Shown one piece after another: positions 1 through 9,657 of a DNA stretch of 64,000 nucleotides. Within the stretch, counting starts at the first letter, position 1. Every line of letters starts with the position of its first letter. The translations under genes and the position numbers were made by a program. This DNA comes from Adiantum capillus-veneris (Eukaryota > Streptophyta > Polypodiopsida > Polypodiales > Pteridaceae). The DNA is taken from contig CM043971.1 in NCBI GenBank assembly GCA_014529385.2, positions 27,692,769 through 27,756,768 on the forward strand, in the 5' to 3' direction. Below the pieces are notes generated by a model. It was not told the origin of the DNA and searched no databases. It saw only the letters and a program-made list of their open reading frames with translations.

Positions 1-1620
1 TAGGATCTCCAAAAGGAACAGAGGGAATCCTATGGCCCTTGAGATTGTACATTCCCACCCTATGGCCCTTAGGCCACAAGGTCTCCATATGGGACATGGA
101 GCACCCTTTGATCCTATGGCTCTAGGTTCCTTATGTTCTTTATGGAGATGTTATGGCCCTAGGGCCATATGATCTCTAAAAGGAACATAAAAAACCCTAT
201 GGACCTTGGAATTGTACATTTCTACCCTATGGCCCTTGGGCCACAAGATCTGTAGATGGGGCACGCTAAACCTTGTGATCCTATGGCAGTAGGGCCATAT
301 GTTCCTTTTGGAGATCTTATGGCCCTAGGGCCATAGGATCTTTAGAAGGAACATAGAGAACCCTATGGCCCTTGAGATTGTACAATCCTACCCTATGGCC
401 CTTGGGCCACAAGTTTTGAATATGGGACATATAGCACCCTTTGATCCTATGGCACTAGGTTCCTTATGTTCCCTTTGGAGATCCTATGGATCTAATGCCA
501 TAGGATCTCCAAAAGGAACATAGGGAACCCTATGGACCTTGAGATTGTACATTCCTACCCTATCACCCTTGGGCCACAAGGTCTCTAGATGGAACATAGG
601 GCACCCCCCGGGGAGGTCACCTAATAAAAATGTAACCTATCACACGAGTTCAACAGAAGGGTATTTAAAGTTCTTGAAACTTACAGAAATATATATACAA
701 AAGGGCATTATTTTTTCAAATTTGAAAAAAACTTACAGATTTTAAAAGAAAAGGGTACATTATATTCTTAACAAAATTCACAGATAAGGAGTTTTAGAAA
801 CATGTCTTGAACGCACGTGATATGGTAGTTTTACACATAGTGAACCCCCCGGGGGGCACCCTTTGACCCTATGGCACTTAGGCCACAAAGGTCTCCAGAT
901 GGGAGATAGGACACCTTGTGATCCTATTGCCCTAGGGCCATAGGATCTCCAAATGGAACTTATGGAATCCTATGGCCCTTGAGATTGTACATTGGCACCC
1001 TATGGACACAAGGAATTAAGATGAGATATAGGGCATCCTTTGATCATATGGCCCTAGGGCCATATGTTCCTTTTGGGGATCATATGGCCCTAGTGCCATA
1101 GAATCTCTAAATGGACCATAGGGAAGCCTATGGATCTTGAGATTGTACATCACCACCCTATGGACCTTGGGCAACAATTTTCAAAAGGAACATAGGGCAC
1201 CCTGTGACCCTAAGTCCATAGGGTCTCACATCATACTGGAGGGCATCGTAGGGCCCAAGGGTGGCCATAACGAGCATAGGGAACCCCATGGTGCACATTA
1301 ATGGGCAACATGGCGGCCCCATGCCCCTAGGGCCCTAGGCCCTAGGGCCATAAGATCTCCAAAAGCAACATAGGGAACACTATGGCCCTTCATATTTTCA
1401 CATTGCCACCCTATGACCCTCAGGCCACAAGATCTCCAGATGGGACATAGGGCAACTTGTGGTCCTATGGCCCTAGGAAACCATATTGTTCCTTTTAGAG
1501 ATCTTGTGGCCCTATTGTTCCTTTTGGACATAGAGAACCATGTGATCCTATGGCCCTAGGGCCATAGGATCTTCAATAGGAACATAGGGAACCCTATGAC
1601 CCTTGAGATTGTACATTGGC
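1..1620. repeat. Palindromic tandem array, unit about 167 bp
   Basis: A satellite-like array built from variants of CTATGGCCCTAGGGCCATAG plus the phrases GAGATTGTACAT, GGGCACCCTTTGATC and GGAACATAGGGAACCC. The GATTGTACA phrase recurs near 41, 208, 373 and 541, a spacing of about 165-168 bp; after the insertion at 607-853 it returns near 981, 1139 and 1604. Many units carry a self-complementary GGCCATAGG core, so the array could fold into hairpins. Open frames within it are chance products of the repeat. I see no gene. It extends beyond the left edge of the window. Confidence 0.8.
607..853. mobile_element. MITE-like element with inverted ends inserted in the array
   Basis: An AT-rich block of about 247 bp interrupts the satellite-like array. 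Its ends are inverted copies: CCCGGGGAGGTCAC on the left, and on the right the reverse complement of CCCGGGGGGTTCAC (two mismatches). The flanks match as GGGCACCC on both sides (599-606 and 854-861), and uninterrupted repeat units read GGGCACCC once at this place. That is the footprint of a transposon with a target duplication of up to 8 bp, which would fit a hAT-type element. The exact boundary is ambiguous because the ends are runs of C and G. It encodes nothing. Confidence 0.6.
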
Positions 1621-2660
1621 ACCCTATGGCCAGATGGGACATTGGTCACCCTATAGTACGATGTGAGACCACCCTATGGCCTTCTGGTCATAGGGTGACT
1701 TGGGGCCATATGTTACTCTTTAGTATGAGGTGAAACCCTATGGCCTTATGGCCATAGGGTGCCCTAGGGCCATAGGTTACCCTCTAGTATGAGATGAGAT
1801 CCTATGGCCTCTAGTATGAAGTGACACCCTATGGACTTATGGACATATTGTGCCCTGGGGCCATATGATTCCCTCTAGTATGAGATGAGATCCTATGGCC
1901 TCTAGTATGAAGTGACACCCTATGGACTTATGGCCATATTGTGCCATGGGGCCATATGATTCCCTCTATTTTGATGCGAGACCCTATGGACTTATGGCCA
2001 TAGGGTGTCCTTTGTAGCCACACCATGTCTACCCTTCTAAAGATTCTATGTGTAGTTTTATTTTAGTGACCCAGGGCCATAGGGTTCTCTCTATTCCATC
2101 GAGGGCTGAAGGCCGTAGGGTCCCCTCTATGCTAGTAAGATCCTATGGCCCCAAGGCCACAAGTTGCCCTCATTCTTTCAAAAAAACCCTCTATGCTCTA
2201 TATTAGGAATATATGGCCTTCAGGCCATAGGGTCCCATGTATGCCATAGGGAGCTATATTTGTCAATAAAAAACACTATTTTCTCTATATTGGCACCATG
2301 TGGCTTGAAGGCCATAGGGTCCCCTCTATTCTAGTAAGAGTCTCTCCATGCTCTATATTGGAACCCTTTTGCCTAAAGTCCATAGGGTCCGCTCTATGCT
2401 AGTAAGAACGGATCTATGCTCTATATGGAACCCTGTATGCTAGAAACCACTATGAGGGTTTTTTGGCAACCTATGGCCATACGATGCTCTCTTTATGGCC
2501 ATAGGGTTTGCTGAATGGAAAACTCTCCATGGTCTATATCTGGGCATCTAATGGCGGTTGTGCCATTTGCTAAAAAGAAACCACCATTTCTCTAGATTTT
2601 TCTTCTATTGTTTTACGACAATAAGGTGCCATGCTCCATGGCAATAATTTTAAAAAAACC
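1621..2660. repeat. Second, more degenerate palindromic array
   Basis: This continues the GGCCATAGGGT theme with a different partner phrase, TACCCTCTAGTATGAGATGAGA, and shorter irregular units of roughly 60-110 bp between 1,640 and 2,000. To 2,640 it becomes a looser set built on CCATAGGGTCCCCTCTATGC and CTCTATATTGG. Two copies of a roughly 100-bp stretch ending in CTATGGACTTATGG lie near 1,805-1,870 and 1,890-1,960. No open frame of interest is present. Confidence 0.65.
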
Positions 2661-2689
2661 TAAATTCTCTACATTGACAACCTATGGCG

Positions 2690-2927
2690 CAGGGCCCATG
2701 TAGCGTCGCTATGAGCGTCGCTATAGTCTTCTATGTAAACGTCGCTATAACCGTCGCTATGAGCGTCTCTATATAGCGACGCATATAGTGACGCCTATAG
2801 CGTCGCATATAGCGAACGCTCTCGTAGTGACACTATTAGCGACGGTTTTAGCGACGCTGGGGGTTATAAAAACCCAGTGTATTTCCGTCGCTAACAGCGT
2901 CACAAGAGCACACAACCTCTTGTAGTG
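2690..2927 (+). repeat. CACTA subterminal repeats and terminus, copy 1
   Basis: A dense run of TAGCGACG and its complement CGTCGCTA in both orientations, with the left half mainly GCGTCGCTAT and the right half mainly ATAGCGACGC. The block ends with CCTCTTGTAGTG at 2,916-2,927, the reverse complement of CACTACAAGAGG, which is a typical CACTA (En/Spm) terminal inverted repeat. Subterminal repeats of this kind are bound by the TNPA-type protein of the transposon. The terminus is joined directly to a transposon exon, not to unrelated flanking DNA. Confidence 0.75.
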
Positions 2928-2929
2928 CG

Positions 2930-3382
2930 CGAGAATCCCGATAAGTGGAGGCAACAAAGGATGCAGCCAGAGCGCGAGTAGAGGCAGGGAAGCTCGCACC
3001 ACTTTGGGAGCGGTGGATGGGCATCATTTGAGGCCGATTTTGTAAGTGTTTTCGTATTGCTCTTTATGTTCGATAGTTTAGGGTTTATGAGTTTTTTAAT
3101 TCTAATATAATGAAATCTTTGTATGTTTTGACAGTGGTCGATGACAGGACGTGATCGCACACCGTACGAGCGCGAGTACGCAAGCAGGAAGGGCTTAAAC
3201 GCCCTGATGGAAATTCTCAGTTCTCGCGGCGGCATGGTTAGTATTAGGGTTTGCTCTTTTCTATTTTTTGTATTGTTTTATAAATGTCGTTATATGTTTA
3301 TACTTACTGAAAGCTGTCTTATTGTCTTTTTTTGCAGAATCCGACAGATACGCCGCTTGGACGCGATGAGACGTCTGACTAG
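2930..3382 (+). pseudogene. CACTA gene tail, copy 1, frameshifted
   Basis: The last three exons of a transposon protein: about 2,930-3,041, 3,135-3,236 and 3,338-3,382, with GTAAGT and GTTAGT donors, CAG acceptors and phase-0 introns. The peptide pattern is NPDKW, then SSHH, GSGGWASFEADF, then WSMTGRDRTPYEREYA and KGLNALMEIL, ending NPTDTPLGRDETSD-stop. The layout (a His-rich G-S motif, then TGR-x-P-x) resembles the C-terminal part of plant Ptta/En/Spm proteins (Transposase_24), the second protein of CACTA elements; I infer this from the pattern alone. Compared with copies 2 and 3 the first exon has lost one A and gained one A, so about 20 codons are out of frame and include a stop. Confidence 0.5.
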
Positions 3383-4018
3383 ACGACGTCAGTTTAGCCG
3401 TAGCTAGATAGCATTAGTTTAGGGTTTCTCATAGCTTATGTATCATGAGACGGATTTTATACGTCTTTTTGAACCATGTATATTATTACATTTGTCACCG
3501 CAGTTCCTTTTGCCAATCAATTCTTTATGCCTATGATGTTGTACAAATTGTCATTATTACATTTGCCAATCAATTCATTTTGCCTATGATGTGTACAATT
3601 GTCAATTTTGCAAACAATGCGTCTTGTGGGTGACTATTTTGGGTCTATTATCTACCCTTGCACTTTTTTTAAAAAGTGAATCAAGTACAATATGGTTGAT
3701 GGGTGGCAGGGCATTCAATGCCCTATCATCAAAAAAAAATTCTCTCGGGCGTCGCTATTACCGTCGCTATTTATGGCTCTGTAGCGTCACTATGAGCGTC
3801 GCTATAGTCTTCTATATAAACGTCTCTATAACCGTCGCTATGAGCGTCTCTATATCAAGACGCTTATAGCGAGGCATATAGCGACGCCTATAGCGTCGCA
3901 TATAGCGACGCTCTCATAGTGACGCTATTAGCGACGGTTTTAGCGACGCCGGGGGTTATAAAAACCAGTGTATTTCCGTCGCTAACAGCGTCACAAGAGC
4001 ACACAACCTCTTGTAGTG
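3383..4018 (+). repeat. Unit 1 downstream region, subterminal repeats, terminus 2
   Basis: After the stop codon comes an AT-rich stretch with repeated phrases (CCAATCAATTC, GCCTATGATG, ATTGTCATTATTACATTTG), then about 3,750-4,006 of TAGCGACG-type subterminal repeats, then the terminus CCTCTTGTAGTG at 4,007-4,018. The same order follows each gene tail in this block. Confidence 0.65.
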
Positions 4019-4472
4019 CGCGAGAATCCCGACAAGTGGAAGCAACAAAAGGATGCAGACAGAGCGCAAGTAGAGGCAGGGAGCTCGCACCACTTGGGGA
4101 GCGGTGGATGGGCATCATTTGAGGCCGATTTTGTAAGTGTTTTCGCATTGCTCTTTATGTTCGATAGTTTAGGGTTTATGAGTTTTTTAATTCTAACATA
4201 ATGAAATCTCTGTATTTTTGACAGTGGTCGATGACAGGACGTGATCCCACACCGTACGAGCGGGAGTACGCAGGCACGAAGGGCTTAAACGCCCTGATGG
4301 ACATTCTCAGGTCTCGCGGCGGCATGGTTAGTATTAGGGTTTGCTCTTTTCTATTTTCTGTATTGTTTTATAAATGTCGTTATATGTTTATACTTACTGA
4401 AAGCTGTCTTATTGTCTTTTTTTGCAGAATCCGACAGATACGCCGCTTGGACGCGATGAGACGTCTGAGTAG
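4019..4472 (+). pseudogene. CACTA gene tail, copy 2, open reading frame kept
   Basis: Exons end or start at 4,132, 4,225-4,326 and 4,428-4,472, all with GT/AG borders and phase-0 joins. Read through the splices, the tail is open from RENPDKWKQQKD through SSHHLGSGGWASFEADF, WSMTGRDPTPYEREYAG, GLNALMDILRSRGGM to NPTDTPLGRDETSE and a TAG stop. It has no start codon or upstream exons because it begins right after the CACTA terminus at 4,018. It is probably the C-terminus of the element's DNA-binding (Transposase_24/TNPA-like) protein. The kept splice sites show that it descends from an expressed gene. Confidence 0.5.
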
Positions 4473-4839
4473 ACGACGTCATTTTAGCCGTAGCTAGATA
4501 GCATTAGTTTAGGGTTTCTCATAGCTTATGTATCATGAGACGGATTTTATACGTCCTTTTGAACCATGTATATTATTACAGTTGTCACTGCAATTCCTTT
4601 TTCCAATCAATTCTTTATGCCTATGATGTTGTACAAATTGTCATTATTACATTTGCCAATCAATTCATTTTGCCTATGATGTGTACAATTTTCAATTTTA
4701 TGCTTGTCAATTTTGCAAACAATGCGTCTTGTGGGTGACTATTTTGGGTCTATTATCTACCCTTGCACTTTTTTTAAAAAGTGAATCAAGTACAATATGG
4801 TTGATGGGTGGCAGGGCATGAATGCCCTGTCACCAAAAA

Positions 4840-5086
4840 ACAATTCTCTCAGGCGTCGCTATTTATGGCTCTGTAGCGTCGCTATGAGCGTCCGTATAGT
4901 CTTTTGTGTAAACGTCGCTATAACCGTCGCTATGAGCGTCAGTATATAGCGACGCCTATAGAGTCGCATATAGCGACGCTCTCGTAGTGACGCTATTAGC
5001 GACGGTTTTAGCGACGCCGGGGGTTATAAAAACCAGTGTATTTCCGTCGCTAATAGCGTCACAAGAGCACACAACCTCTTGTAGTG
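4840..5086 (+). repeat. CACTA subterminal repeats and terminus, copy 3
   Basis: TAGCGACG/CGTCGCTA units in both orientations, ending in CCTCTTGTAGTG at 5,075-5,086. About 1,068 bp from the previous terminus. The sequence between 4,473 and 4,840 repeats that at 3,383-3,750, with a 13-bp insertion near 4,695. Confidence 0.7.
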
Positions 5087-5544
5087 CGCGAGAATCCCGA
5101 CAAGTGGAAGCAACAAAAGGATGCAGCAGCCAGAGTGCGAGTAGAGGCAGGGAGCTCGCACCACTTGGGGAGCGGTGGATGGGCATCATTTGAGACCGAT
5201 TTTGTAAGTGTTTTTGCATTGCTCTTTATGTTCGATAGTTTAGGGTTTATGAGTTTTTTAATTCTAACATAATGAAATCTTTGTATGTTTTGATAGTGGT
5301 CGATGACAGGACGTGATCCCACAACATACGAGCGAGAGTACGCAGGCAGGAAGGGCTTAAACCCCCTGATGGACATTCTCAGTTCTCGCCGCAGCATGGT
5401 TAGTATTAGGGTTTACTCTTTTCTATTTTGTGTATTGTTTTATAAATGTCGTTATATGTTTATACTTACTGAAAGCTGTCTTATTGTCTTTTTTTGCAGA
5501 ATCCGACAGATACGCTGCTTGGACGCGATGAGACGTCTGAGTAG
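5087..5544 (+). pseudogene. CACTA gene tail, copy 3
   Basis: Same three exons as copy 2: the first ends at 5,203, the second is 5,297-5,398 and the third 5,500-5,544. The frame is open across the joins. It differs from copy 2 by an extra codon (DAAARVRVEAG) and some substitutions (ETDF, SRRSM). The acceptor of intron 1 reads TAG instead of CAG, still usable. As in copy 2, it lacks an upstream part and follows a transposon terminus directly. Confidence 0.5.
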
Positions 5545-6067
5545 ACGATGTCAGTTTAGCCGTAGCTAGATAGCATTAGTTTAGGGTTTCTCATAGCTTA
5601 TGTATCATGAGACGGATTTTATACGTCTTTTTGAACCATGTATATTATTACATTTGTCACCGTAGTTCATTTTGCCAATCAATTCTTTATGCCTATGATG
5701 TTGTACAATTGTCATTATTACATTTGCCAATCAATTCATTTTGCTTATGATGTGTACAATTGTCAATTTTGCAAACAATGCGTCTTGTGGGTGACTATTT
5801 GGGTCTATTATCTACCCTTGCACTTTTTTTAAAAAGTGAATCAAGTACAATATGGTTGATGGGTGGAAGGGCTATAACCGTCGCTATTTATGGCTCTGTA
5901 GCGTCGCTATGAGCGTCGCTATAGACTTCTGTGTAAACGTCGCTATAACCGTCGCTATGAGCGTCTCTATATAGCGACGCTTATAGCGACGCTTATAGCG
6001 ACGCCTATAGAGAAGCATATAGCGACGGTTTTAGCGACGCCGGGGGTTATAAAAACCCAGTGTATTT
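5545..6067 (+). repeat. Unit 3 downstream region and truncated subterminal repeats
   Basis: This repeats the downstream region of the other units, then TAGCGACG-type subterminal repeats from about 5,875. It stops at CAGTGTATTT (6,067), about 40 bp short of where the terminus should be, and joins the dispersed repeat at 6,068. The truncated end shows a later rearrangement or deletion. Confidence 0.6.
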
Positions 6068-6496
6068 ATGCAGTTTGGCACTTATTCTGTATACATCATG
6101 ACTTTACTAATTCTTTTCTTGATGATGTGATAGATCATCTTTCATTTATCAGGGATCACGGAGCCTCGTGTCTTGTGGCAAAGATCTTGATCCTTATAAT
6201 GGATATTCCATGGAACTATGGTTGTTATCATCCTATTCTACCCTTGTAATTGGTATTTCATAATCCTATCCTCTTATTGCACCCTCATCGTTGTTCGTTC
6301 TATGCTTGCATGCACCGTCAGCGTCATTGATGCTATGGATTGAATACACCCTCGTCATTGGTGATATGGTTGTTATCGTCTTATTGCACCCTCATCGCCA
6401 TTGGTGCTATGGTTGTTATAGTCCTATTACACCCTCCTCATCATTCTCGTCAGTAGGGCTTTGGCAGTTGTGACTATGCAACACTAATGTTTTGTA
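6068..6496. repeat. Dispersed 429-bp repeat, copy 1
   Basis: Nearly identical and equal in length to 24,636-25,064, in the same orientation. It starts ATGCAGTTTG and ends CACTAATGTTTTGTA. Inside are imperfect repeats of about 40-90 bp built on TATTGCACCCTCATCG and GGTGCTATGGTTGTTAT. Both copies touch CACTA sequence, so this is probably an internal part of the same CACTA family. On the minus strand both copies read out a short peptide (YKTLVLHS, then TD-x-ND-x-EG, then IGL and a stop), which may be a transposon C-terminus or coincidence. Confidence 0.75.
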
Positions 6497-6641
6497 GCAT
6501 TTGTATGTCGTCTTGTGTTTGTGTGCGCACATTGCATTCTTGTCATATGTACACGTGGGGAAAATTTTCCTGATGGGGGAAATGGGAGTGGAATCCAAAA
6601 TTAGAAGAAGCAACCTCCACAACACTGGCAACATGAATTTC

Positions 6642-7155
6642 TTGAAAGAGCTCGAAGGCTAGGGTTGTGCTTCCGATCTGGAGAGCAAGCACACCGGACA
6701 TTTGAATGTCCGAACAAAGATATCGACAAGGCAGTGCATGCCAAGATGGCTGAAATAGAGACCATCGATGAAGCGGATGATTGAGGTTAGTCATCTGACC
6801 ATCCTTTGCGGTGTTTTACGTCTTCACTGCGAAATGTGAAAGCTTCTGTGATCAAATTTGTAGGTAGAATCGAAGATCTGAAATTGAACTTCCTAATTGA
6901 TTCGGGTAGCACACATTGCTTCTTGTCCACAAAACTGGTAAGAAAATAAATATGAAATTAACTCAGGAAATTAAAAGACCCGTGGAATTAGCCATTGGAA
7001 AGAAAAGTCTAACAAAAGGCCTAATTGAAAATCTATCTTTTTTTTTGAATGGTGAGAATCATAAAGGAAATTTTTATGTCATAGACATGGGGGTGCATGA
7101 CGTAATTATTGGCATGGATTGGATGACTGAAAATCATGTCTTAATTGATTGTTAA
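6642..7155 (+). pseudogene. E0 Gag zinc knuckle and aspartic protease remnant
   Basis: Frame 6,642-6,785 reads LGLCFRSGEQAHRTFECPNK, a CCHC-type Gag knuckle whose second Cys is Ser, so it would not bind zinc normally. It ends in a stop. After frame changes comes FLIDSGSTHCFLSTKLV (about 6,890-6,945), containing the catalytic DSG of a retropepsin (RVP_2 type). A further shift leads to 6,916-7,155 with VHDVIIGMDWMTENHVLIDC, the IIGMDWL-like C-terminal part of the protease. Clear in family, clearly broken. The processed protease would have acted on the Gag-Pol polyprotein in cytoplasmic particles. Confidence 0.7.
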
Positions 7156-7334
7156 GAAAGGAAAATCTCTTTTAAATCTTCAAACGAAAGTAGTCACACT
7201 ATTCAAGAAGAGCAAACAAATTGTAAGTCTATTCTGATTTTCCTCCATGAAACTGATAAAGGGGTTGAGACAAGGCTGTGATACCTTCTTAATCTTCGCA
7301 AATGAATTGCAAGATGAACCTGTAAAGGGAAAGG

Positions 7335-8110
7335 GGGAAAATCGAGAATATGAATAACCTCCTTGATGAATTCAAGGATGTTTTTCTGGATGACCTGCTC
7401 GGTATGCCTCCTCCTAGATCATTAGAACATAGGATAGACCTTTACCTAGGATCTGAACCATACTCTAGATCCCCTTATAGATTAACATAGATTTAACATA
7501 GATTAACTCAATGACTTGCTAAAGAAAGGGTTAATCAAGCCTAGTGTATCCCCTTGGGGTAGCCTTGTTCTTTTCCAGAGGAAGAAGGATGGGACTTATA
7601 GACTCTGCATTGACTACAGGGGGCTAAACAAACGAACGATTAAAAACAAATATCCCCTTCCGCACATCGGTGAGTTACTGAGTCACTTAGCGGTGCGCAA
7701 GTATTTAAAGCTTGACCTACAATCTGGATACCACCAGATCAAAATTAAGGAAGGAGATATTTTCAAAACTGCTTTTCGTACACGATATGGACACTTTGAG
7801 TTTACAGTTTTGGCTTTTGGTTGAACAATATCTTTCATCCATTTCTTGATGACTTTATTCTGGTATTTTTGGATGAAATCTTTGTTTATTCTAAGAATGA
7901 AAAGTATCATGATTTGCATCTGAGGAAAACTCTTGAAGTATTGCGTGAACATCAATTGTATGCCAAGCTGAGTAAGTGTTTCTTTGCCAAAGAGAAAATT
8001 GTATATCTGGGGAGGGTAATTTCAAAAGAGGGCATTCATATTGATCCTGATAAAGTCAAGGAAATTGTGGAGGCCAACACCCAAAACCGTGAGGGATGTG
8101 AGGAGCTTTA
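7335..8110 (+). pseudogene. E0 reverse transcriptase, broken
   Basis: Fragments run from the N-terminal linker (EFKDVF-like, about 7,365), through 7,516-7,824 ([58 protein letters not shown]) to 7,821-8,129 (NIFHPFLDDFILVFLDEIFV). The catalytic box that normally reads FLDD is FLDE here, so the second active-site Asp is lost. Compared with E5, about 12 codons between VLAFG and NNIFHP are missing, with a stop at the join. A frame change near 8,080 leads into the RNase H frame. The enzyme would have copied element RNA into DNA. Confidence 0.8.
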
Positions 8111-9108
8111 TGGGGTTAGCACAGTATGAACGGGCTCATATTCAAGATTTTTCCAAGATTTCAAGCCCTTTAACTGAGTTAACAAAGAAAAACAAGGGTT
8201 TCTTTTGGTCTGGATCATGTCAAACTGCTTTTGAAACATTGAAAATAAGGGTGGCTGAAAATTGTATATTGAAAATTCATGAACTTGGGAAACCTTTTGT
8301 GGTAGCATGCGATGCAAGTGGGGAAAAAATGGGATGTGTCTTGTGTCAAGATGGGAGAGTTGTGGCCTATGAATCTAGGAAGTTGAGAAGACATCAAGTA
8401 AATTACCTTGTACATGATTTGGAATTGGGAGCTATTGTTTATGCATTGAAGCATTGGCGTCATTTGTTGCTTGGTGTGAAATTTGAATTAAGGACTGATC
8501 ATGAGAGTTTAAAGTACATTTTCACTCAATCATTGCTTAATAATAGGCAAAAGCGTTGGCTGCAACTACTATGTGAGTATGATTTTGATCTAAAATATTT
8601 GGCTGGGAAAGAGAACAAGGTTGTCGATGCATTGAGTCGAAGGCCTATGTGTAATCTGGTTTCTGTGGTGCGTAGTGATTTAATTGATCAAGTCCGAGAT
8701 GAAGTGAATAATGATCCTTTTTACTCTAACATTATTTCATTTTTGAACTCTCATGTGGGTGAAATGTTTGAGGGGAAGTTTCATTTGTATAAGGGTAACT
8801 TGTATTATAACGATCGCTTGTGTGTGTCTGCCAATTCTTCTTTAAAACATCAATTTCTCTAGGAAAGTCACAATACTCCATTTGCAGGACACCTTGGCTT
8901 TAACAAAACTTATGCTAAAGTAAAGAGCTCTTTCTTTTGGCCAAATATGGGAGATGATATTTTGCTTAGGATGTATGTGAGTGAGAGGCAAACAAATTGG
9001 GTGGAGTACTTGACTTTGGTTGAATTTGCTTATAACAGTTCTTGGCATGCGTCTATTCAAATGGGACCTTTTGAAGCTATGTATGGTTATAATGTTCAAC
9101 TTCCTTAA
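8041..9108 (+). pseudogene. E0 RNase H and integrase zinc domain; core deleted
   Basis: The frame 8,041-8,862 holds the RT-RNase H connection (SFMGLAQYERAHIQDFSK), RNase H (VACDASGE, ELRTDHESLKYIF, VVDALSRRP) and the start of the integrase N-terminal region. A stop follows, then HNTPFAGHLGFNKTYAKVKS and SSFFWPNM, the first half of the HHCC finger. At about 8,950 the text jumps to DDILLRMYVSERQTNWVEYL and AYNSSWHASI, which belongs near the end of the integrase core. About 170 codons carrying the CC pair and the DDE catalytic residues are therefore deleted. Confidence 0.8.
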
Positions 9109-9116
9109 ATTTTTTA

Positions 9117-9590
9117 GACCCTAAAAACAAGGTAGAAGTTTCAAGGCGAATGCTTGAGAAAATGGACCTAAAGATTTCCAAGATTAGACATCACATTAGG
9201 AAGGCCCAGAAAAAGAAAAAAGTGTATTATGATGGGCATAATAGATCATTGTCTTTTGATGTAGGAGATCTGGTTTTCTTAAAGGTAGTTCCCAAGAGTA
9301 CTAATCTGATTCTTGGAAAGGATAGGCGATTGTCTGCTTGGTTTGCTGGTCCTTTTAAGGTGTTGAAGCGGATTGGGTCTCTTGCTTATGAACTCGAATT
9401 GCCTGCACATATGAAAGTTCATCCCGTTTTCCATGTAAGTTTATTGAAGAAGTATGTGGCTAATCCTCGTCATGTTTTGCAGGAGAGATATGATCTTCGA
9501 GATGATGGGTCATTGAAAATCATATCGAAGATCATATCTCTACTGCAAAACATGACGAGGATTAGCCTGTTTTGTTCTTCAAGGATTTAG
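9117..9590 (+). pseudogene. E0 integrase C-terminus (GPY/F-like module)
   Basis: The frame contains [59 protein letters not shown] and [13 protein letters not shown], the usual tail of chromovirus integrases ahead of a chromodomain. The related E5 continues into a chromodomain-like LDRHVKHLRNRDIVKVLVKW. Here the frame instead runs into a local inverted duplication (9,461-9,565), which replaces the expected text with an inverted copy and a stop. It is separated from the preceding integrase fragment by a frameshift near 9,110. Confidence 0.8.
9461..9565. repeat. 46-bp inverted duplication in E0 integrase tail
   Basis: The arm 9,461-9,506 begins TAATCCTCGTCATG and runs to GATGAT. The arm 9,519-9,565 is its reverse complement with two mismatches, separated by about 12 bases. 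The second arm replaces normal coding sequence, so the inversion-duplication arose inside this copy. A long hairpin is possible. Confidence 0.85.
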
Positions 9591-9657
9591 ATGTTTTGCA
9601 TGCTGAATACTCCTCCTTCCAACTCTGAAGACAGAGTCAATTTTGACAAGGGGAGAA

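Larger units (their letters stand above)
2690..6067 (+). mobile_element. CACTA fragments in three tandem units
   Basis: Three consecutive units run 2,928-4,018 (1,091 bp), 4,019-5,086 (1,068 bp) and 5,087 to about 6,067 (truncated). Each holds the same order: the last three exons of a transposon gene, a downstream AT-rich stretch with CCAATCAATTC phrases, TAGCGACG subterminal repeats and, in the first two, the CCTCTTGTAGTG terminus. The next unit starts directly after the terminus. A CACTA end joined to an internal exon suggests that an element inserted into a related copy and the junction was then duplicated by unequal exchange. The third unit breaks off into a 429-bp repeat before its terminus. 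Confidence 0.7.

Noticed and set aside
3888-5219. Minus-strand frames opposite the CACTA gene tails
   Set aside because: They mirror the plus-strand exons and subterminal repeats; only the plus strand has consistent splice borders and a conserved product.
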